Origin: an uncultured Corynebacterium sp.
GTDB lineage: Bacteria > Actinomycetota > Actinomycetes > Mycobacteriales > Mycobacteriaceae
Length of the DNA: 16,182 bases
Assembly (NCBI RefSeq): GCF_946223165.1
Contig: NZ_CAMIBP010000044.1
Location: forward strand, 1-16,182
Direction: 5' to 3'
Every line of letters starts with the position of its first letter. Position 1 is the first letter of the stretch. A program made the position numbers and the translations under genes. This document shows positions 7,444 to 15,207 of this stretch, piece by piece. The notes below the pieces were generated by a model. It did not search any database and was not told the DNA's origin. It worked only from the letters and a program-made list of their open reading frames with translations.

Positions 7444-9096
7444 TTACTTGTGCCATGCCCCCAGGTTGAACCACGGGCCGAAGTTCAGGCCGTGGGCATG
7501 GGGCTCAAGGATGGCATCCGGGTGCGTGTAGCCACGGTCGCGCTCGACATAGACATGGTCAACGTAGACCAGCTGCAGCATGGCGGGCTTTTCGGCGTAG
7601 AGCTTCTGAATCTTACGGTAGAGCTCGTCTCGCTTGGCCTGGTCCGCTTCGACGCGCGCCTGGTCGAGCAGCTTGTCGATCTCCGGGTTGACGTAGTCGG
7701 AGCCGTTATCCCACTTGGCACCGGCACCCGGCTCAGCGTACTTGGAGTGCAAGATTGAGTAGATCTGGCCGTCGACGGAGTACGGGGTACCGCCTCCTCC
7801 CAGCATGACCGGGGTCTTGGCGTAGTCCTCGCGGGTGACAGACTTGGAATCACGGGCGACCGGATTGACCTCAATGCCGACCTTCTTCAGGTCGGAGGCT
7901 GCGGCCAACGTCAGGTCAGTGCGGGCGTGATCGCGGTTCGGGAAGTAGATGACATCGAATGCGGCGCGCTGGCCGTCCTTCACGCGGATTCCGTCCGAGC
8001 CCTTCTTCCACCCAGCGTCGTCGAGAAGCTTCTCGGCTTTCGCGGTGTCGTGCTTGATCTCGGCGGTCGGGTCGTAGGCGTCGCCGTAGAAGTCCGCGAG
8101 GAAGGTGGAGTTCGGCTTCGCGTGGCCCTTCATCACGTCTTTCGCCATGGCCTCACGGTTGACAGCCAGGTTGACCGCATTGCGGATTGCCTGGTCACCG
8201 GTGACCGGGTTGCCCGCTGGAAGGGTGATTCCGCGCCAGTCCGCCGAATGCGCCGACTCGACCTTGAATCCCTCCTGGCCTTCAAATTCCTGCGCCAACG
8301 CCGGCTCCATAATGGTTCCGTCGCCCTCGCCGCCGCGCAGCTGCTGAGCACGGGAGTTTTCGTCCTGATTGACTCGGTAAATGACTTTCTTCAGCTCAGG
8401 GGCCCCGCCGTGATAATCCTCGCGGGCCGTGAAGATGGCCTCGTCGGCACGCAAAGATTCGAGCTTGAACGGGCCAGTTCCCACGGGCTTGGTATTGAGA
8501 TCTGAGTCCTCGGCGGGCTTCAAATCATCGAAGTTGAAGGCCTCCGACGGGGCGATGCCGTTGAGGAGCTGGTGATCGAATTCCGCGTACGGGATATTCA
8601 GCTCGAAGACGACCTTGTCTCCGTCGGCGTGCACCTCATCGAGCATTTCCCAGTTCGGAGCCTCAGAGGAGGCCGAGCGCTCGTCGAGGATGGCCTTGTA
8701 GGTCGCCACGACGTCCTCCGGCCCGAAGGTAGTCCCGTCGGAGAAGGTGATTCCGTCCTTGATTGGAACGGTCCACGTTTTGTTGCCATTGCTCGGCTCG
8801 GCGGGGCCGGAGGCTAGCAGAGGCTCAAAGTCGACGGGCTTCGTGGAGGTGTCACCCGACACCGGCTTGAGCCGGAAAAGGCCCTCGTAGACCGGGGAAT
8901 CGCCGGACCTGCTGTAACCAGCAACCGGGTTGTATCCGCCGGTTTCGTTGTTATCCAGCAGGACCAGGGTCTGCTCGGCGCTGGCGCCGGAGGCGGACTT
9001 ATCATCGGGGTTCGAACAGGCGGTCAACCCGAGGCCACAAATCGCAAGTGCAGAGACCGAGACAGCCAGGGTTCGCCCCGTGCGGGTAGAAAACAT
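7444..9096 (-). CDS. Substrate-binding lipoprotein of a peptide/nickel/metallophore ABC importer (SBP_bac_5)
   Basis: Extracellular solute-binding protein of 550 residues. A signal peptide ends in the lipobox LTAC with C27 as lipidated cysteine, followed by a Ser/Ala-rich linker. SBP_bac_5 features include LDNNETGGYNPV, the YEGLFRL motif near residue 70 and WTVPIKDGITFSDGTTFG with the KDG motif. The mature C-terminus ends with PHAHGLNFGPWFNLGAWHK, rich in His and Trp. Family members bind peptides, Ni-histidine, staphylopine (CntA) or EDTA-type chelates (EppA), so the substrate cannot be named from sequence. The Zur-like operator, the His-rich partner permease and the neighbouring chelator genes favour a metal chelate. 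ATG at 9096 has GGGGAG four bases upstream. It is first gene of the operon and has its own promoter. Confidence 0.87.
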   Translation of the reverse strand: MFSTRTGRTLAVSVSALAICGLGLTACSNPDDKSASGASAEQTLVLLDNNETGGYNPVAGYSRSGDSPVYEGLFRLKPVSGDTSTKPVDFEPLLASGPAEPSNGNKTWTVPIKDGITFSDGTTFGPEDVVATYKAILDERSASSEAPNWEMLDEVHADGDKVVFELNIPYAEFDHQLLNGIAPSEAFNFDDLKPAEDSDLNTKPVGTGPFKLESLRADEAIFTAREDYHGGAPELKKVIYRVNQDENSRAQQLRGGEGDGTIMEPALAQEFEGQEGFKVESAHSADWRGITLPAGNPVTGDQAIRNAVNLAVNREAMAKDVMKGHAKPNSTFLADFYGDAYDPTAEIKHDTAKAEKLLDDAGWKKGSDGIRVKDGQRAAFDVIYFPNRDHARTDLTLAAASDLKKVGIEVNPVARDSKSVTREDYAKTPVMLGGGGTPYSVDGQIYSILHSKYAEPGAGAKWDNGSDYVNPEIDKLLDQARVEADQAKRDELYRKIQKLYAEKPAMLQLVYVDHVYVERDRGYTHPDAILEPHAHGLNFGPWFNLGAWHK

Positions 9097-9134
9097 TTAC
9101 TCCCCTTTATTGAAGGATAGGCGCAACTGAGTAG

Positions 9135-9174
9135 TAACCGTTTTCATTATTTACTCATTGGAACTTTATTTCAA
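9135..9174 (-). promoter_or_regulatory. Promoter of the ABC operon with Zur-like operator
   Basis: On the minus strand TTGAAA (9174-9169) and AATAAT (9151-9146) stand 17 bases apart as -35 and -10. Overlapping the -10 is TAATGAAAACGGTTA (9149-9135). The same element, with one base different, occurs upstream of adhA at 15396-15382. TGAAAACGGTTACTA agrees at 10 of 15 positions with the actinobacterial Zur-type palindrome TGAAAATGATTTTCA as I recall it. The element is 39-53 bases before the ATG, a repressing position. That the regulator is Zur is inference. Confidence 0.6.
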
Positions 9175-9255
9175 TGGTTCGAAATCTTTTCTTCTTGTTG
9201 CGCAAATGTTTAGAACCCAGGTAAGAGGCAGAAAAATCCCGAAGACCTGGTACGA

Positions 9256-9289
9256 CGATGGCGGCAACACATAAGTGCTGCCGCCATCG
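9256..9289. terminator. Strong hairpin between pdxY and the ABC operon
   Basis: CGATGGCGGCAACA (9256-9269) and TGCTGCCGCCATCG (9276-9289) pair over 14 positions with a single mismatch and a six-base loop. It lies 27 bases after the pdxY stop on the minus strand. A T-run does not follow immediately; the nearest TTTTT on that strand is about 20 bases further on. It probably ends pdxY transcription and insulates the ABC promoter. Confidence 0.65.
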
Positions 9290-9315
9290 ACTCCCCTATA
9301 TTCGGTTATAAAGCC

Positions 9316-10242
9316 CTACCCCACCTTCGTAACCTCAAAACGCTGCTCCGGGTGGACGTAGGCCTCCTGCGCACGAACGAGCTCCAGCTCGCCAGAGCCG
9401 GACTCGTGCGTGACCTTTAGCAGCTCAAAGACGCTGGCCGCGGTGTTGCCCAGTGCTACCGAGAGGTCACCGTCAATACCGCGACCGCGCAGCAGGTTGC
9501 CCGCAAACAGCGCGGCCGTGACATCGCCAGAGCCGTTGCGCTTCAGCGGCAGGTACGGCGTCGCCACCAGCCATGCACCGGAGCCATTGACGGCGAGCAT
9601 CTCAATCTCGTCCTCCTTGCGCTCCGGACGCAGCACGCTGGTGACCAGCACGGCCTCCGGGCCGAGCTCCCGAGCAGCATGAGCTGCCGCAATGGTGGAC
9701 TCCAGATCACTGACCTCGCGGCCCGTCAGGTATCCCAGCTCAAACTGGTTCGGCGTAATCACGTCTGCCACCGGCACGACCTTGTCGCGCAGCAGCGGCG
9801 GAATGCCTTCCGAGACGTGGCAGCCACTCTTGGCATTTCCCATCACCGGGTCACACGAGTAAATGGCCTTCGAGTTGCGCTCCTTGGTCAGCGCCACGGC
9901 CTCGATGATGACATCCGCAATATCGCTACCGCCCTGGTAGCCGGAGATAATCGCGTCGACGTCGTCAAGCTTGCCCAGCTCATCGATACCCTTGATAACC
10001 TCGCGCACATCCGTGGCTGGAATCATCGGGCCACGCCACTGGCCGTAGCCGGTGTGGTTGGAAAAATCGACGGTGTGGACCGGCCACACTTCAAAACCTG
10101 CGCGCTGCAGCGGAAAGACGGCAGCGGAGTTACCCACATGGCCATAGCTCACATGCGACTGAATGGACAGGATCGAGGGCACTCGGTTGAACTCCGCGAC
10201 GGCTTCAGCTGCCTTTTCGGTAGGGGCCTGATTTTCGTTCAT
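9316..10242 (-). CDS. pdxY: Pyridoxal kinase PdxY
   Basis: Cytoplasmic kinase of the ribokinase fold, 308 residues, which phosphorylates pyridoxal to PLP with ATP (salvage of vitamin B6). SILSIQSHVSYGHVGNSAAV is at residues 23-42, with the substrate-loop serine and glycines of PdxY/PdxK. HTVDFSNHTGYGQWRG follows, ISGYQG is in the middle, SCDPVMG carries the Mg/ATP site, and NGSGDVTAALFAG has the catalytic base D240. Length is slightly above the usual 285-290 because of about 20 extra N-terminal residues. ATG at 10242 is preceded closely by AGAGGA, so initiation could differ; an in-frame GTG lies eight codons upstream. It is 40 bases after arfB on the same strand. SbnA and the decarboxylase in this window need PLP, but nothing shows a functional tie. 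Confidence 0.92.
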   Translation of the reverse strand: MNENQAPTEKAAEAVAEFNRVPSILSIQSHVSYGHVGNSAAVFPLQRAGFEVWPVHTVDFSNHTGYGQWRGPMIPATDVREVIKGIDELGKLDDVDAIISGYQGGSDIADVIIEAVALTKERNSKAIYSCDPVMGNAKSGCHVSEGIPPLLRDKVVPVADVITPNQFELGYLTGREVSDLESTIAAAHAARELGPEAVLVTSVLRPERKEDEIEMLAVNGSGAWLVATPYLPLKRNGSGDVTAALFAGNLLRGRGIDGDLSVALGNTAASVFELLKVTHESGSGELELVRAQEAYVHPEQRFEVTKVG

Positions 10243-10282
10243 TCCTCTATATTGCAACGGATGCACGAAAATCCCATATCCC

Positions 10283-10726
10283 CTAGTAGGCGCTGGGGCG
10301 ACGTCGGCTGGCTTTGAGTTCGGAGCGCCGCTGCTTCTGCGCTTTACGACGCGCAATCGAGGCTCGACTCGGCCGAGTCCGCCGGCGCCTCGGAGGCGGT
10401 GGCTGCACGGCTTCCCGAATGAGATCCGCCAGGCGACGCCGGGCTTCCGCGCGGTTGCGCACTTGGGAGCGCTGCGTGGTGACCGACACGGTGAGTGTGG
10501 TGCCGTCGAGTCGGTGGCTGAGGTTCTGGAGAGCGCGGCGGCGGTAGACGTCGGAAAGCACGCTGAGCTCGGCAATATCGACCGATAGCTGCACCTTGGA
10601 GTCCGTGGTGTTAACACCCTGACCGCTCGGCCCACCGGAGCGCGCGAAGCGTTCAGTGAGCTCCGCTGAGGGGATGACAAGGCCCTTTGGGATGCCGGGA
10701 CCTGGTGGAATCTTCAGGGGTTTCAT
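10283..10726 (-). CDS. arfB: ArfB-like alternative ribosome-rescue peptidyl-tRNA hydrolase
   Basis: A small class-I release-factor-like protein of 147 residues. Family members enter stalled ribosomes that lack a stop codon and hydrolyse the peptidyl-tRNA. It starts MKPLKIPPGPGIPKG, has the catalytic region RSGGPSGQGVNTTDSKVQL near residues 30-48 and ends in a basic tail of about 40 residues with four consecutive prolines and many Arg/Lys. That tail in ArfB lies in the empty mRNA channel. The catalytic tripeptide here reads SGQ, not the canonical GGQ. ATG at 10726 is chosen over an upstream GTG-type extension to 10819 because homology begins there. No ribosome site is seen, but a -10-like TACACT ends seven bases upstream, which suggests a leaderless mRNA. 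Confidence 0.85.
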   Translation of the reverse strand: MKPLKIPPGPGIPKGLVIPSAELTERFARSGGPSGQGVNTTDSKVQLSVDIAELSVLSDVYRRRALQNLSHRLDGTTLTVSVTTQRSQVRNRAEARRRLADLIREAVQPPPPRRRRTRPSRASIARRKAQKQRRSELKASRRRPSAY

Positions 10727-10733
10727 GATGGCC

Positions 10734-10739
10734 AGTGTA
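10734..10739 (-). promoter_or_regulatory. -10 element placing arfB on a leaderless transcript
   Basis: TACACT on the minus strand (10739-10734) fits TANANT. Seven bases separate it from the A of the arfB ATG, so transcription would start at or next to the start codon. No convincing -35 is seen, which is common in corynebacteria, and no Shine-Dalgarno sequence is present. Confidence 0.5.
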
Positions 10740-10832
10740 GTCAGGGCGCTCAGTAGCGGATGCTCGGTAACGGGTGACGCTACGCGCGTGAGCTTGCCGG
10801 ATACACAGCACAGGGACATTCACCCCAGTTTA

Positions 10833-10862
10833 TTGTGGTAAGGCTAACCTGAGTCGGATAAT
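10833..10862 (+). promoter_or_regulatory. efeUOB promoter with DtxR-like iron box
   Basis: TGTGGTAAGGCTAACCTGA at 10834-10852 matches 15 of 19 bases of the DtxR consensus TTAGGTTAGGCTAACCTAA, including an unbroken AGGCTAACCT core. A weak -35 TTGTGG (10833-10838) and -10 GATAAT (10857-10862) stand 18 bases apart, so the box fills the spacer. Iron-dependent repression of efeUOB by DtxR is the natural reading. Confidence 0.75.
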
Positions 10863-10918
10863 AGATCGGTGGCGCGTCGCCGTGCCGCATCTCAATCCGT
10901 CTTCAGCAGAGGATTCCC

Positions 10919-11723
10919 ATGCTTTTGCCAACCTCCTCATCGGCCTGCGCGAGGGCCTTGAGGCCTCGATGATCGTCATGATCCTCGCCGCCTACCTCAA
11001 GAAAGCCGGCCGCACCGATCAGATGCGGTGGGTCTGGATCGGCGTAGCCACCGCGCTCGCCGCCACCATCACCGCCTTCGCAATCATCTACTACGGCACC
11101 AAGACGCTGACCACCATTGGCCAGGAGATTGTGGGCGGCATCGGCAGCCTCATCGCCGTTGCCATCGTCAGCTACATTCTGCTGTGGATGCGCGGGGCCT
11201 CCAAGGACATGAAGGGCGAGCTGGAAGGCCACATGACCCAGGCCATCGCCGTGGCCCCGCCTCCGTGTTCTTCCTCGCGTTCATGGCGGTCATTCGCGAG
11301 GGCATTGAGACTGCGCTGCTCGTCTTCGACACGTTCACGTATGGCTCCTCGATGACCCCGGCGGTGGGCCTGAGCCTCGGATTCGCCATCTCCATCGCGA
11401 TCGCCATGGCCATGTACTACGGCGCCATCCGCATCAACCTGGGGATGTTCTTCAAGATCACGGGTATCCTGCTCGTCGTCGTGGCCGCGGGCATCCTGCG
11501 CTATGGCATCAACGACCTCCAGGAGGCCAACCTCCTGCCGGGCCTGTCGACGCTCGCCTTCGACGTCTCCACCGTCATTGTCCCGGGCAGCACGCTGGCC
11601 ACCATCATCGAAGGTATTTTCAACCTCGTTCCCGCACCGCCTTTGCTGTCGATGATCGCCTGGGCCGTCTACCTCGTCATCGCTTTGTACCTCTTCCTCC
11701 GACCTGTAAAGGACTCCAAGTAA
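10919..11723 (+). pseudogene. efeU: EfeU ferrous/ferric iron permease (FTR1 family), interrupted by two one-base deletions
   Basis: A membrane permease taking up iron with EfeO and EfeB. Both iron-binding REGxE motifs are present: REGLE near residue 11 and REGIE in the fourth-helix region. Yet the gene cannot be read in one frame. ATG at 10919 has AGAGGA five bases upstream but continues ATGCTTTTGCC; one extra T restores MLFANLLIGLREGLE. The frame then holds to about 11251 and shifts at GTGGCCCCGCC; one extra G there restores AVGPASVFFLAFMAVIREG. With both bases restored the product is about 268 residues, a normal length. Both breaks lie at short homopolymers, so base-calling errors are as likely as genuine inactivation. 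A GTG at 10882 opens the first frame without any ribosome site. The last codon abuts efeO. Confidence 0.85.
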
Positions 11724-12869
11724 ATGAAGCGCCTTCGCTCTCTCGTCGCGGCAGCCTCTGCCACCTCCGCCTTGTTCGCCTTGTCCGCGTGCGCCGACAA
11801 GGTGGATGAGTCGCAGTCCACCAACTTCACCGTCGCCGCCTCGGATACCGAGTGCACCGTGGACGGCCTGGAGCAGGGTGCGACCACGGGTACCTCGACG
11901 TTTAACATCACCAACTCGGGTAAGAAGACCACGGAGTTCTACGTCTACACCTCCGGCGGCCGCGTCGTGGGCGAGGTCGAAAACATCGGACCGGGTGCTA
12001 CCCGCAAGCTTGTCGTCCAGATCACCGATCCGGGCGACTGCACCCTGACCTGCAAGCCGGGCATGGTGGGTGACGGAATCTCCCAGTCGCTCACCGTCAC
12101 TGGTGACGCCATCGAAGCGACCTCCGACGAGGTCCTCACCCAGGCCATCGACGGCTACATCTCCTACGTCCGCTCCCAGACCACCGCCCTCCAAGGCCAG
12201 GTGGACGAGTTCGTCGCCGCCATCGAGGCCGACGATCTCGAGGCCGCCAAGACCGCCTTCCCGCTGGCCCGTACCCCGTACGAGCGCATCGAGCCGGTCG
12301 CCGAGTCTTTCCCGGACGACCTGGACCCGCGCATCGACCTGCGCGAAGCCGACCTCCAGGACGGTGACACGTGGACCGGCTTCCACAAGATCGAGAAGCA
12401 GCTGTGGGTGGACGGAAAAATCACCGACGAGACCAAGGCGGACGCCGCCCAGCTCAAGGACGACATCCAGGAGCTCGTCGACGGCGTGGCCGCCGACGAC
12501 TACACGCTCACCGCCGTCCAGATCGCCTCCGGCGCCCAAGGCCTGCTCGACGAGATCGCCACGTCCAAGATCACCGGTGAGGAAGACATCTTCTCCCACA
12601 CCGACCTCTACGACTTCCAGGCCAACCTGGACGGCTCCAAGGCCGCCATCGCCTCCCTGGAAAAGGCGCTCAACGAGCGCGATTCCAAGCTGCTCTCCGA
12701 CATCAACGAGCGCTTCTCCGACGTGCAGGCGCTGCTGGACAAGTACAAGGAGGGCGACGGCTTCGTCTCCTACGACAAGGTCTCCCAGGATGAGCGCACC
12801 GAGCTCTCCCAGGCCCTGGACGTCCTCACCGAGAAGGTCTCCACCGTTCAGGAAGTAGTGGCCGAATAA
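11724..12869 (+). CDS. efeO: EfeO iron-uptake lipoprotein (cupredoxin + M75 imelysin-like)
   Basis: A secreted protein of 381 residues which captures iron for EfeU. The signal peptide ends in the lipobox LSAC with C23. Residues about 33-125 form the cupredoxin-like domain with Cys residues in DTECTVDG and CTLTCKPGM. The M75 domain follows, with ARTPYERIEP and the metal-binding HxxE motif HKIE (H221, E224) in WTGFHKIEKQLW. Length agrees with full two-domain EfeO. ATG at 11724 follows the efeU stop directly, with AAGGA about ten bases upstream. Its stop overlaps the efeB start by one base. Codon use is strongly G/C-ending, as in efeB, unlike the sbn genes. Confidence 0.93.
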   Translation: MKRLRSLVAAASATSALFALSACADKVDESQSTNFTVAASDTECTVDGLEQGATTGTSTFNITNSGKKTTEFYVYTSGGRVVGEVENIGPGATRKLVVQITDPGDCTLTCKPGMVGDGISQSLTVTGDAIEATSDEVLTQAIDGYISYVRSQTTALQGQVDEFVAAIEADDLEAAKTAFPLARTPYERIEPVAESFPDDLDPRIDLREADLQDGDTWTGFHKIEKQLWVDGKITDETKADAAQLKDDIQELVDGVAADDYTLTAVQIASGAQGLLDEIATSKITGEEDIFSHTDLYDFQANLDGSKAAIASLEKALNERDSKLLSDINERFSDVQALLDKYKEGDGFVSYDKVSQDERTELSQALDVLTEKVSTVQEVVAE

Positions 12870-14110
12870 TGTCTCGTTCCTTTAGCCGACGCGCGTTCTT
12901 TGGCGGCTCCGCGGTCACCGCGGCCGCGGTAGCCACGGTCCCGGTGCTGTCCGCCTGTTCCACGGACACGGGCACCACCGCGGACGCCGCCGTCAAGTTC
13001 GACGGCGAGCACCAGGCTGGCATCACCACCGCGCAGCAGGATCGCCTGCACTTCGCGGCGTTTAACGTCGTGACCACCGAGCGCGCGGAGCTAGAGGAAC
13101 TGCTCAAAACCTGGACCGCCATGGCCCGACGGATGACCGCGGGCCTGACCACCGTCGACGAAGACATCGCGGACGTGGGCCAGCATTCCGTCCCTCAGGA
13201 CACGGGCGAGGCCTACGACCTGCAGCCCGCCAACCTCACCATCACCATCGGCTTTGGCCCCTCGCTCTTCGACGACCGCTTCGGGCTGGCCGATGCCCGC
13301 CCAGACGAGCTCGCAGACCTGCCCAAGTTCGCCGGCGACCAGCTCGTGGACAAGCTCTGCGGCGGCGACATCGCCATCCAGGCATGCTCCGATAACCCGC
13401 AGGTGGCCGTCCATGCCATCCGCAACCTCGCCCGCGCCGGCAGCGGCGTCGTGGAGTACAAGTGGTCCCAGCTGGGCTTCGGCCATGCCTCGGCGACAAC
13501 GAAGAACCAGCAGACCCCGCGCAACCTCTTCGGGTTCAAGGACGGCACGAACAATATCAAGGCCGAGGAAGAGGGCGAGGCCGACACCCATATCTGGGTC
13601 TCCGGCACCAACACATGGTTCGACGGCGGCACGTACCTCATCACCCGCCGCATCCGCATGCTGCTAGAGAACTGGGACCGCCAGGTGCTCTCAGATCAGG
13701 AGGCGACCTTTGGCCGCGTCAAGGGCTCCGGAGCCCCGCTGGGCCGCACCGACGAGTTCGACGCCCTCCCCCTCGACGAGTACGAGGGAACCTCCGGCCC
13801 CATCATTCCGCTGACCGCACACGCCCGCTTAGCCCATCCCCAGGAAAACAATGGCGCGCGTATGCTGCGCCGCGCGTACAACTTCACCGACGGCATCGAT
13901 GACTTCGGCCACCTCGACGCCGGGCTCTTCTTCATCGCACTGGTCAACTCCCCCAACGAGCGCTTCATCCCGATCCAAAAGAAGCTGGCTAAGTCGGACA
14001 AGATGAACGAATACGTCCGCTACGAGTCCGCCGCCATCTTCGCGTGCCCACCAGGCACGTCCGGGGACGACGACTGGTGGGGTCGCGGCATGTTTGAGGC
14101 CACCGCCTAG
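12869..14110 (+). CDS. efeB: EfeB haem-containing DyP-type peroxidase, Tat-exported
   Basis: A 413-residue dye-decolorizing peroxidase. In EfeUOB it acts outside the membrane, oxidising Fe(II) or handling haem iron. The N-terminus has the twin-arginine motif SRRAFF (R7, R8), a hydrophobic stretch, then LSAC with C30, so a lipoprotein form is possible. The DyP distal motif GFKDGTNN has the catalytic aspartate D225; the proximal haem ligand is most likely H318 in TAHARLAHP; an arginine in RMLRRAYNF completes the haem site. The EfeB-type ending FACPPGTSGDDDWWG is intact. The ATG shares its A with the efeO stop codon, so the two are translationally coupled. A hairpin follows within 15 bases. Confidence 0.94.
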   Translation: MSRSFSRRAFFGGSAVTAAAVATVPVLSACSTDTGTTADAAVKFDGEHQAGITTAQQDRLHFAAFNVVTTERAELEELLKTWTAMARRMTAGLTTVDEDIADVGQHSVPQDTGEAYDLQPANLTITIGFGPSLFDDRFGLADARPDELADLPKFAGDQLVDKLCGGDIAIQACSDNPQVAVHAIRNLARAGSGVVEYKWSQLGFGHASATTKNQQTPRNLFGFKDGTNNIKAEEEGEADTHIWVSGTNTWFDGGTYLITRRIRMLLENWDRQVLSDQEATFGRVKGSGAPLGRTDEFDALPLDEYEGTSGPIIPLTAHARLAHPQENNGARMLRRAYNFTDGIDDFGHLDAGLFFIALVNSPNERFIPIQKKLAKSDKMNEYVRYESAAIFACPPGTSGDDDWWGRGMFEATA

Positions 14111-14122
14111 ACGCCTACTGCG

Positions 14123-14166
14123 AAGAGCCCCGGCCGCGCCGAGCAGTTCAGCGCGCCGGGGTTCTT
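14123..14166. terminator. Bidirectional terminator between convergent efeB and adhA
   Basis: AAGAGCCCCGGCCGCGC and GCGCGCCGGGGTTCTT form a GC-rich stem with one bulge and one mismatch around an 11-base loop (CGAGCAGTTCA). It sits between the convergent ends of efeB (14110) and adhA (14182). The right side continues TTCTTT for the plus-strand transcript. Confidence 0.75.
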
Positions 14167-14181
14167 TCCTCATGCACCCGG

Positions 14182-15207
14182 TTAGTAGCGGATAACGCGG
14201 CGGCCGTCAATGCCGCCCTTGATGAGACCGTCGAAGACCTCGTTGATGTCGTCGAGCTTGACCTCCTGGACCGTGGGCTTGATGAGGCCGCGGGCGTAGA
14301 AATCGAGCGCCTCCTCGAGGTCCTGACGGGTTCCCACGAGCGAGCCGCGGATGGTCAGGCCCTTGAAGACGATGTCGAAGATGGGGGCCGGGAAGTCTCC
14401 CGGCGGCAGGCCGTTGAAGACGATGGTGCCGCCCTTGCGGGCCATACCGATGGCCTGGCCGAATGCCTGCGGGTGCACGGCGGTGACCAGCACGCCGTGC
14501 GCGCCGCCCTTCGTGTACTCGGCGACGGCCTCGGCCGGATCATTGTCCTTGGCGTTGACCACAAACTCCGCACCGTGCTTCTTCGCCAGCTCGAGCTTGT
14601 CATCCGCGATGTCGACGGCGATGACGCGCATGCCCATGGCCACCGCGTACTGAACCGCGATGTGGCCCAGGCCGCCGATTCCGGAAATCACCATGAACTG
14701 ACCCGGGCGGGTCTCGGCGACCTTGAGTCCCTTGTACACGGTGACGCCGGCGCAGAGGATGGGCGCGACCTCGATAGGATCGGAGCCCTCCGGGATGCGG
14801 GCGCAGTAGCGGGTGTCGACGAGCATGTACTCGCCGAAAGAACCATCGACGGTGTAGCCGCCATACTCGGCGTTGTCGCACAGCGTCTCCCAGCCGGTGC
14901 GGCACTTCTCACAGGTTCCGCACGCGGACCACAGCCATACGTTGCCCACCATGTCGCCGAGGGCGACGGTGTGCTCGCCGGGGCCCAGCTTGACGACCTC
15001 ACCGACGCCCTCGTGACCGGGGACGAAGGGCGGCGCCGGCTTGACCGGCCAGTCTCCCTCGGCGGCGTGGACATCGGTGTGGCAAATACCCGACGCAACG
15101 TTGCGAACGAGGGCCTGGTTGGGGCCTGGCTCGGGGAGATCGACCCCGCGGATGTTGAGGGTAGGACCGAATTCCTCGACAACGGCGGCGGTGAATTGAT
15201 CGGACAT
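14182..15207 (-). CDS. adhA: Zinc-dependent NAD alcohol dehydrogenase (AdhA/AdhP type)
   Basis: Medium-chain dehydrogenase of 341 residues interconverting alcohols (typically ethanol) and aldehydes. Catalytic zinc ligands are C42 in GICHTDVH, H65 in GHEGVGEV and C152 in ILCAGVTVY. The structural zinc site has C96, C99, C102 and C110 (ACGTCEKCRTGWETLC). The nucleotide site is GIGGLGHIAVQYA. ATG at 15207 has AGGAAG seven bases upstream; the frame continues upstream to 15339 without a better start. It converges on efeB. A Zur-like element 175 bases upstream suggests zinc control, sensible for an enzyme needing two zinc ions per subunit. The organism's substrate range is not readable from the sequence. 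Confidence 0.92.
   Translation of the reverse strand: MSDQFTAAVVEEFGPTLNIRGVDLPEPGPNQALVRNVASGICHTDVHAAEGDWPVKPAPPFVPGHEGVGEVVKLGPGEHTVALGDMVGNVWLWSACGTCEKCRTGWETLCDNAEYGGYTVDGSFGEYMLVDTRYCARIPEGSDPIEVAPILCAGVTVYKGLKVAETRPGQFMVISGIGGLGHIAVQYAVAMGMRVIAVDIADDKLELAKKHGAEFVVNAKDNDPAEAVAEYTKGGAHGVLVTAVHPQAFGQAIGMARKGGTIVFNGLPPGDFPAPIFDIVFKGLTIRGSLVGTRQDLEEALDFYARGLIKPTVQEVKLDDINEVFDGLIKGGIDGRRVIRY

Noticed and set aside
10243..10680. N-terminal extension of pdxY through arfB
   Set aside because: The extension is arfB in another frame; the PdxY fold begins after 10242.
10882..10918. GTG start for efeU at 10882
   Set aside because: No ribosome site and no homology in the added residues; the ATG at 10919 has AGAGGA and the expected protein start once one T is restored.
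11172..12599. Long open frame of 475 codons antisense to efeU/efeO
   Set aside because: It is the complement of strongly G/C-biased efeO codons and shows a repetitive, low-complexity Gly/Val/Asp-rich translation without family features. efeO is unambiguous.
12070..12858. Open frame in another phase of efeO, rich in Ser/Pro/Arg
   Set aside because: A typical shifted-frame shadow of a GC-rich gene.
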